From positions 1 to 6,357 of the forward strand of contig CANIMM010000192.1 in the NCBI GenBank assembly GCA_947468255.1: a stretch of DNA of 6,357 nucleotides. The letters run 5' to 3'. Each line of letters opens with the position of its first letter. The stretch's first letter is position 1. Below the pieces are notes generated by a model. The model did no database searches. It had not been told where the DNA came from and saw nothing but the letters and a program-made list of their open reading frames with translations. The stretch comes from Chitinophagaceae bacterium (lineage in GTDB: Bacteria; Bacteroidota; Bacteroidia; Chitinophagales; Chitinophagaceae). Made by a program: the position numbers and the translations under genes. Shown here piece after piece: positions 1-3,871 of this stretch.

Positions 1-2
1 GT

Positions 3-571
3 CTCCAACTTGAGTCGATGGGATTAACAAGGAAAGTATTTGATTACGCATTGAAAGGTTTTTATTTTATGCGTGAAATGGGGATGTTGGAAAATAAGGA
101 AATCTTATCGATCATAGATTTAGTAAACCTTCTTCCGAAAAGCGATTGTTTATTATTGATCTTCAAAATGTAAAATTGCTTTTTAAAACCTACGTAGCCC
201 ATGGTGCTAATTCAGGAAAAGAATTTGCGAGCAAGTTTTCCAATAAGCTGTCTAGTAATAAAAGCAGTCTCGGTTTTTATGAAACATTGAATACGTATGA
301 AGGTGGTAATGGCTATTCATTAAGATTACAGGGAATGGAACAAGGAATCAATGATAATGCCAATAAACGTGCTATTGTGCTTCATGGTGCAGGCTATGTG
401 GATGAGCGCCTAATTCATTCGCAAGGTTATATCGGAAGAAGTTGGGGTTGCCCAGCTGTACCACAGGCATTGCATCGGTCAATCATCGATAAAATAAAAA
501 ATGGAACCTGTCTGTTTATTTTTAGCCCCAATACGAAATACCTGACTAGCTCAAAAATTATCAATTCATAA
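3..571 (+). pseudogene. Murein L,D-transpeptidase catalytic-domain protein (YkuD_2 family), 5'-truncated and frameshifted
   Basis: This is the C-terminal part of an L,D-transpeptidase of the YkuD_2 type, an envelope enzyme class that acts on peptidoglycan stem peptides through a catalytic cysteine. Reading frame 3 gives a family-like stretch (LESMGLTRKVFDYALKGF) up to IID at 111-119. The match then continues one frame over as FSKPSSEKRLFIIDL from 119 onward. Restoring one T in the T run at 119-121 rejoins the halves. The downstream frame holds the catalytic core: AHGANSG, then KSSLGFYET, NDNA, the active-site His in IVLHGAGYV (codon 383-385) and the nucleophilic Cys in SWGCPAVP (codon 449-451). 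It ends with TAA at 569-571. Catalytic residues are intact, so only the frame is broken. Either this is a recent pseudogene or the deletion is a sequencing error in a homopolymer. The N-terminus and any signal peptide lie left of the window. The neighbouring gene is convergent, 54 bp away, with no clear hairpin terminator between them. Family assignment is strong; functional status is uncertain. Confidence 0.82.
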
Positions 572-625
572 AGTTTGCCCTCATAAATTGAAGTGTTGGC
601 TATAAAATTTCATTCCTATCCATTT

Positions 626-985
626 TTATAATTCTTTTTCTTCGTCGAAAAGTTGACTCAGAATTGAATTTAGGATTGGAATTCTAATTAATTTTTCTCT
701 GGCATACCAAATTATTATTCCAGCCAATAGATATAATGCCGATACGATAAAAAAACCTGCTGACATTTTCCCCAACCATTCACCAATGAGTAAAGCCAAG
801 GCAATACTTACAAATAGAATGAAAAGTAATATTATTGCAATCACTACTATCGCTGCCAAAAAATTAGCCAACATTTTTGATATCTTTTCGGCAATTCGCA
901 GTTTAAATAGTTCAATCTCTGTTTGGATATAAGCCTTGAAATGAATGGCAAGTTCTTCCGCTTTTTTAAATTCTTCCTGTAGCAT
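626..985 (-). CDS. Phage-holin-family-like small membrane protein (holin superfamily III type)
   Basis: A 119-residue protein with an amphipathic, charged N-terminal helix (about residues 3-37, containing KAYIQTEIELFKLRIAEKIS), two hydrophobic segments (about 42-68 and 76-95), and a short charged tail ending DEEKEL. This architecture matches the small membrane proteins annotated 'phage holin family protein' (the Holin-X / DUF1469 style) that are common on bacterial chromosomes and usually unrelated to prophages. Their role is unknown; the name comes from distant similarity to holins. The start is fixed: the ATG at 983-985 is directly preceded by an in-frame TAA (988-986 read on the minus strand). 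There is no Shine-Dalgarno sequence, as usual for Bacteroidota. The gene is divergent from dapA and convergent with the transpeptidase, so it is probably transcribed alone. No other phage gene is in the window, so a lysis role is unlikely. I am confident of the coding status and membrane topology, less so of the family name. Confidence 0.8.
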   Translation of the reverse strand: MLQEEFKKAEELAIHFKAYIQTEIELFKLRIAEKISKMLANFLAAIVVIAIILLFILFVSIALALLIGEWLGKMSAGFFIVSALYLLAGIIIWYAREKLIRIPILNSILSQLFDEEKEL

Positions 986-1084
986 TTATAATCAATTTAT
1001 TTGTTTCAAGTGATCGTTTCTGGCAATTTCGATCCAAAACCAACCAATATAAAATGGTAGAGAATTTACATTATTAAAACTTTC

Positions 1085-1124
1085 TATATCAAATGTATCG
1101 TAATTCTGCTTTTATATCAAATGT
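1085..1124. repeat. 12-bp direct repeat pair TATATCAAATGT
   Basis: TATATCAAATGT occurs at 1085-1096 and again at 1113-1124, the same orientation with start-to-start distance 28 bp. The bases just before each copy are also similar (TTC and TTT). It lies about 100 bp from the start of the holin-like gene and about 180 bp from dapA, within their shared upstream region. A 28-bp period is not far from three helical turns, so a tandem protein-binding site is possible, but chance similarity in AT-rich DNA cannot be excluded. Confidence 0.5.
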
Positions 1125-1254
1125 TAAACAGATCCGTTGTGTCGGTAAAACTGTACAATTATTATAAAAATACAATATGTAATGCAATAGTTGTTATGGC
1201 CAGCCTACAATAAATGATGAACCGAATGAATGAATTGGTTTAAACTGGAAGTTT

Positions 1255-1282
1255 TTTGTTTTCTCATATCGAGGTATATTAA
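1255..1282 (+). promoter_or_regulatory. Possible dapA promoter, Bacteroidota-type (weak)
   Basis: TTTG at 1255-1258 is followed after 16 bp by TATATTAA (1275-1282), which loosely resembles the Bacteroidota -33 (TTTG) and -7 (TAnnTTTG) elements. The spacing is a little short and the -7 element lacks the terminal TTTG. It would give a leader of only about 15-20 nt before the dapA ATG. This is a tentative call by eye. Confidence 0.22.
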
Positions 1283-1304
1283 TAACTTCACCGAAAATTA
1301 AACA

Positions 1305-2189
1305 ATGAATCTACGTGATCAACTTCGAGGAACTGGTGTCGCAATCATTACACCATTTAAGGTAAATGAATCTGTTGACTTTGAAGCTTTGGGAAAACTG
1401 ATTGATTTTATTATAGACAATGGGGTTTCATATGTTGTAACGTTGGGTACTACTGGAGAAACACCGACACTGGATAGGCAGGAAAGACTGGACATCATTG
1501 ATTTTACGTATGATAAAATTAATGGTAGGGTACCAGTAGTAGTAGGTATTGGTGGAAATAATACCAGGGAAGTAGTGAAGGATGTGCAAAATTATCCACT
1601 CGAAAAGGCGGTAGCGGTATTGAGTACCTGTCCATATTACAATAAACCTTCTCAGGAGGGTATTTTCCAGCATTATAAGGCAATTGCGGAGGCTTCTCCT
1701 AAACCAGTCATTTTATACAATGTACCCGGCAGATCCGGTAGAAATATTGAAGCAGCTACTACGCTTAAATTGGCTCATGAAGTGGCCAATGTGGCCGGGA
1801 TTAAAGAGGCGGGTAATAATATCAGCCAATGTATCCAGATTTTAAAAGATAGACCAGCTGACTTTTTGGTAGTAAGTGGTGATGACGATCTAGTTTTGCC
1901 TGAGTTAGCCTGTGGAATTGACGGCGTTATTAGCGTGGCTGCCAACTGTTTTCCTAAAGAATTTACCGCAATGGTCAATGCTGGCCTAGCTCATGATTTT
2001 ACGTTGGCAAAGCAACTCAATGACCCTTTGATTGAGGCATATCAATTATTGTTTACCGAAAATAATCCTGCAGGAGTGAAAGCATTTTTATACGAGCTGG
2101 GAATAATTCAAAATGTACTTCGATTGCCAGTAACTGCTTTAACTGCACCGGTTCATCAAAAGGTAAAAGCGTATTTGAAAACCCTTTAA
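1305..2189 (+). CDS. dapA: 4-hydroxy-tetrahydrodipicolinate synthase (DapA)
   Basis: Cytoplasmic class I aldolase that condenses pyruvate with L-aspartate-4-semialdehyde to 4-hydroxy-tetrahydrodipicolinate, the first committed step towards diaminopimelate and lysine. At 294 residues it has the normal family length and a complete TIM barrel. By alignment to E. coli DapA by eye, the substrate motif GTTGE gives Thr49/Thr50, Tyr112 in CPYYNKP is the tyrosine donated across the dimer, Tyr138 in LYNVPGR is the catalytic proton relay, Arg143 binds the semialdehyde carboxylate, and Lys167 in GIKEA is the Schiff-base lysine. The SGDDD segment (191-195) and GVISVAAN (207-214) follow as expected. The start is fixed by an in-frame TAA at 1299-1301, two codons upstream. 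No Shine-Dalgarno sequence is present. No other lysine-pathway gene is adjacent. The allosteric lysine site appears altered (Arg58 and Arg61 where E. coli has His53 and His56). The stop codon shares TTAA with that of the convergent rnz. Confidence 0.97.
   Translation: MNLRDQLRGTGVAIITPFKVNESVDFEALGKLIDFIIDNGVSYVVTLGTTGETPTLDRQERLDIIDFTYDKINGRVPVVVGIGGNNTREVVKDVQNYPLEKAVAVLSTCPYYNKPSQEGIFQHYKAIAEASPKPVILYNVPGRSGRNIEAATTLKLAHEVANVAGIKEAGNNISQCIQILKDRPADFLVVSGDDDLVLPELACGIDGVISVAANCFPKEFTAMVNAGLAHDFTLAKQLNDPLIEAYQLLFTENNPAGVKAFLYELGIIQNVLRLPVTALTAPVHQKVKAYLKTL
2186..2189. other. Shared TTAA stop overlap of dapA and rnz
   Basis: The palindrome TTAA provides TAA to dapA on the plus strand (2187-2189) and TAA to rnz on the minus strand (2188-2186). 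The two reading frames thus overlap tail to tail with no intergenic space. Any transcript terminator for either gene must lie inside the other gene, and I see no strong hairpin with a T run on either side. Confidence 0.95.
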
Positions 2190-3088
2190 GTAAAGTAGCA
2201 GGTTCCCTCCCTAGAAAGTTCTGTATTTTTAAATACTGCAGTTGTTTCAGTCAAAAAATCGTCTAGATGCTCATATCTAGATGAGAAATGCCCTATTATC
2301 AGTTTCTTTACACCTGCTTTTAGGGCGATGCTGCCAGCCTGACTGGTAGTGCAATGATACCGAGCAGCGGCTTTATCAGCTGATGCATTTAGGTAAGTAG
2401 TTTCATGATACAGTATATCTACTCCTTGTACGATTTCAACCAGCCCTTCATCATAAATCGTATCAGCGCAATAGGCATAGCTTTTACAGGGCGAATTGGC
2501 CATCGTAACTAAGTCATTGTGTATGGTGTTTCCTTTTTGGGTGGTATAATCTTCGCCGTTTTGTAATTTCCCGTAAAAAGAGGCGGGAATTTCGTAGTTT
2601 TTGATTTTATTGGGGTCAATACTCCTTGGTTTCTTTTTTTGCCTAAATAAAAAACCCCAGCACTCAATTCGGTGCTGTAAAGGGAAAATACGGACGCTGA
2701 ACTTATTATCGTCCAATATAACTCCTGGTGTATGGATGGCATGAAAAAAAAGTGAATACGAAAGCTTGGTATCAGCCACTTCCAACTGAATATTGATAAT
2801 CTGTTCTAATTGCGCTGGTCCATAAATATGCAAGTCTTGGGTTCGGCTTAGCAGGCTCATGCTGGTTAATAGTCCGATAAGACCAAAATAATGATCGCCG
2901 TGTAAATGTGAAATGAAGATACAATTGATCTTACTTCGACGGATTTTGTATTTGGAAAGCTGTGATTGGGTTCCTTCCCCACAGTCAATTAAAAAATAGT
3001 CATCTTGTAATTGTAGCACTTGTGCAGTCGGATTTCTACCAAATGCTGGAATAGCTGAATTATTTCCTAAAATAGTGAGTGATAACAA
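2186..3088 (-). CDS. rnz: Ribonuclease Z (tRNase Z, short form)
   Basis: Zinc-dependent endonuclease of the metallo-beta-lactamase fold that removes 3' trailers from tRNA precursors in the cytoplasm. At 300 residues it matches the bacterial short form. Metal ligands are visible in order: HLHGDH at 61-66 (His61, His63, Asp65, His66), His139 in LQHRIECWGF, Asp209 in YCADT and His267 in GHFSSRY. ILYHETTY (226-232) and YHCTTSQA (244-251) match the HET and HxT family motifs. The segment around 151-189, with EIPASFYGKLQNG, is where the tRNA-gripping flexible arm should lie. The start is unusual: an in-frame stop (3094-3092) lies two codons upstream of TTG at 3088-3086, and no ATG precedes the conserved LTILGNNSAIPAFGR, so TTG is the best start. 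The gene lies 99 bp downstream of the co-directional STAS gene, probably in one transcript. Its TAA overlaps that of the convergent dapA by four bases. Confidence 0.96.
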   Translation of the reverse strand: MLSLTILGNNSAIPAFGRNPTAQVLQLQDDYFLIDCGEGTQSQLSKYKIRRSKINCIFISHLHGDHYFGLIGLLTSMSLLSRTQDLHIYGPAQLEQIINIQLEVADTKLSYSLFFHAIHTPGVILDDNKFSVRIFPLQHRIECWGFLFRQKKKPRSIDPNKIKNYEIPASFYGKLQNGEDYTTQKGNTIHNDLVTMANSPCKSYAYCADTIYDEGLVEIVQGVDILYHETTYLNASADKAAARYHCTTSQAGSIALKAGVKKLIIGHFSSRYEHLDDFLTETTAVFKNTELSREGTCYFT

Positions 3089-3187
3089 AGTTTACTAAAA
3101 GTTTATTTAAATGAATGTTTTGTTAATCAATATTATTTCAACTGAAATGATACGATAAAATAACAATTAATACTGAGCTTTGTTTCC
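3089..3187 (-). other. Spacer between the STAS gene and rnz
   Basis: A 99-bp AT-rich gap on the path from the STAS gene to rnz. It contains a short perfect inverted repeat, ATTTCA-AC-TGAAAT, at 3135-3148. With a two-base gap it is too tight for a stable RNA hairpin and has no T run as a terminator would. Read-through from the STAS gene into rnz therefore looks possible. I see no clear separate promoter. Confidence 0.4.
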
Positions 3188-3562
3188 TTATTCTTCTCCT
3201 AACAGTTCTCTTTCAATCTCTTCCATTTGTATGATATCCCATGCTTCACTTTCAGTAGGGGTAATGTTCAATAATTCTAATAATTCGAGTTGGTCAAGTT
3301 TCTTTGCTAATGTAGGCTGTAATTCACAAATTACGAGAGAACAATTGTTTTCGTAAAACTGTTGTTGAATTGTAACTAGCCAGTTGGCAGCTAGCTCATC
3401 CAGTTCAATAATAGCCGACATTTTTAAGATAATGTGCGGTATGTCTTTTTGTAGGTATGGAAGCAACAAATTGGATAGTTCAACTGTCATAATAGCAGTA
3501 AGTTCGATAACTTGAGGTGTAATGACGGTGAATTTCTCTTTGGTATCTATTTTGACATTCAT
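3188..3562 (-). CDS. STAS-domain protein, anti-anti-sigma-factor-like, degenerate phosphosite
   Basis: A 124-residue single-domain protein with the alternating strand/helix pattern of STAS proteins: a beta strand near FTVITPQVIE (11-20), a helix over MTVELSNLLLPYL (25-37), the strand HIILKMSAI (43-51), the helix start at ELDELAANWL (53-62), the strand SLVICELQP (75-83), and the helix LAKKLDQLELLELLNI (85-100). In canonical SpoIIAA-type antagonists the loop before the second helix is DSSGL, with the first Ser phosphorylated by an anti-sigma kinase. Here the aligned residues are Asp55-Glu56-Leu57-Ala58-Ala59, so the phosphoserine is replaced by Glu. An acidic tail (MEEIERELLGEE) follows. The start is certain because TAA immediately precedes the ATG at 3562-3560. 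Its partner is unknown and no anti-sigma kinase gene is in the window. From memory, a STAS gene beside rnz recurs in other Bacteroidota, which would suggest a lasting link. The fold call is by pattern and moderately strong. Confidence 0.78.
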   Translation of the reverse strand: MNVKIDTKEKFTVITPQVIELTAIMTVELSNLLLPYLQKDIPHIILKMSAIIELDELAANWLVTIQQQFYENNCSLVICELQPTLAKKLDQLELLELLNITPTESEAWDIIQMEEIERELLGEE

Positions 3563-3593
3563 TTATGTGGAATGGTTTTATGTTTTAAATGGG

Positions 3594-3603
3594 TTGTATA
3601 CAA
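3594..3603. promoter_or_regulatory. Palindrome TTGTATACAA upstream of the STAS gene
   Basis: A perfect 10-bp inverted repeat with no spacer, 31 bp upstream of the STAS start codon. On the minus strand it overlaps TATATTGTATAC, which itself resembles a degenerate Bacteroidota -7 element. It could be an operator for a dimeric regulator of the STAS-rnz unit. No regulator can be named and chance is possible in such AT-rich sequence. Confidence 0.3.
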
Positions 3604-3794
3604 TATACCATTTTTCAAATTATAATTTATTTTGTTATACTATTTGTTTTTGGTATTTTGTAAAGTAAAGGATTTTTTTTCTTTTAATCTTTTCACTATT
3701 TATTGCAGTTAAAAAGAGTTGGTATTAATTGTGGATTTATTTAAGTTTCCGTATTCGAAAAAAATACTTTAACTGATTGGTTCATTTCTTTTTT

Positions 3795-3827
3795 TTTGTA
3801 ACAATTTTACCATCAGCACTATGTCAT
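3795..3827 (+). promoter_or_regulatory. Possible clpC promoter, Bacteroidota-type (weak)
   Basis: TTTG at 3795-3798, at the end of a long T run, is followed after 21 bp by TATGTCAT (3820-3827), a partial match to the TAnnTTTG -7 element. This would place the transcript start about 40 nt before the clpC ATG. The -7 match is poor, so this is only a candidate. Confidence 0.22.
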
Positions 3828-3871
3828 TTCAATTTATAAATCGTTATTATTGTAAAAATAAAATTCAATAA

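Larger units (their letters stand above)
986..1304. other. Divergent intergenic region between the holin-like gene and dapA
   Basis: A 319-bp AT-rich stretch that must carry the promoters of both flanking genes. It contains a 12-bp perfect direct repeat (described separately) and a weak A/U-rich potential hairpin with arms at about 1155-1163 and 1186-1194 (one G-U pair, 22-nt loop), which I do not consider meaningful alone. Only very short open frames are present. I see no tRNA, and nothing resembling the conserved core of a lysine riboswitch before dapA. Confidence 0.6.
3563..3871. other. Divergent intergenic region between the STAS gene and clpC
   Basis: A 309-bp, very AT-rich stretch with several T runs (for example around 3671-3679 and 3789-3797) that must hold promoters for both directions. 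It contains a 10-bp palindrome near the STAS gene and a weak promoter candidate near clpC, listed separately. I saw no CIRCE element and no CtsR-type GGTCAAA repeat, the heat-shock operators that control clpC in Firmicutes. No open frame here looks like a gene. Confidence 0.6.

Noticed and set aside
111..128. Programmed -1 ribosomal frameshifting in the transpeptidase gene.
   Set aside because: There is no X-XXY-YYZ slippery heptamer in the right phase and no obvious downstream stem. A lost T in a short T run is the simpler explanation.
146..571. A free-standing small gene starting at TTG 146.
   Set aside because: Homology to the transpeptidase family continues upstream of 146 in the same frame (SKPSSEKR from 122) and then in the adjacent frame, so TTG 146 is an internal codon and not a true start.
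626..985. Remnant of a prophage lysis cassette.
   Set aside because: Holin-like proteins of this type are common chromosomal genes, and no endolysin, integrase, structural gene or attachment-site repeat is nearby. The L,D-transpeptidase is on the opposite strand and belongs to a cellular family.
986..1304. Lysine riboswitch ahead of dapA.
   Set aside because: The region is AT-rich and lacks the paired, GC-containing conserved core expected of that riboswitch; the only hairpin seen by eye is weak and A/U-rich.
1428..1978. Minus-strand open frames inside dapA (1428-1673 and 1775-1978).
   Set aside because: They lie fully inside a well-conserved gene, show no recognisable domain, and have shadow-frame composition.
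2509..2742. Second minus-strand open frame inside rnz.
   Set aside because: Its sequence is a frame shadow of rnz with no family features.
3135..3148. Inverted repeat ATTTCA-AC-TGAAAT as a terminator between the STAS gene and rnz.
   Set aside because: The two-base loop cannot form a stable hairpin, the stem is AT-rich and no T run follows.
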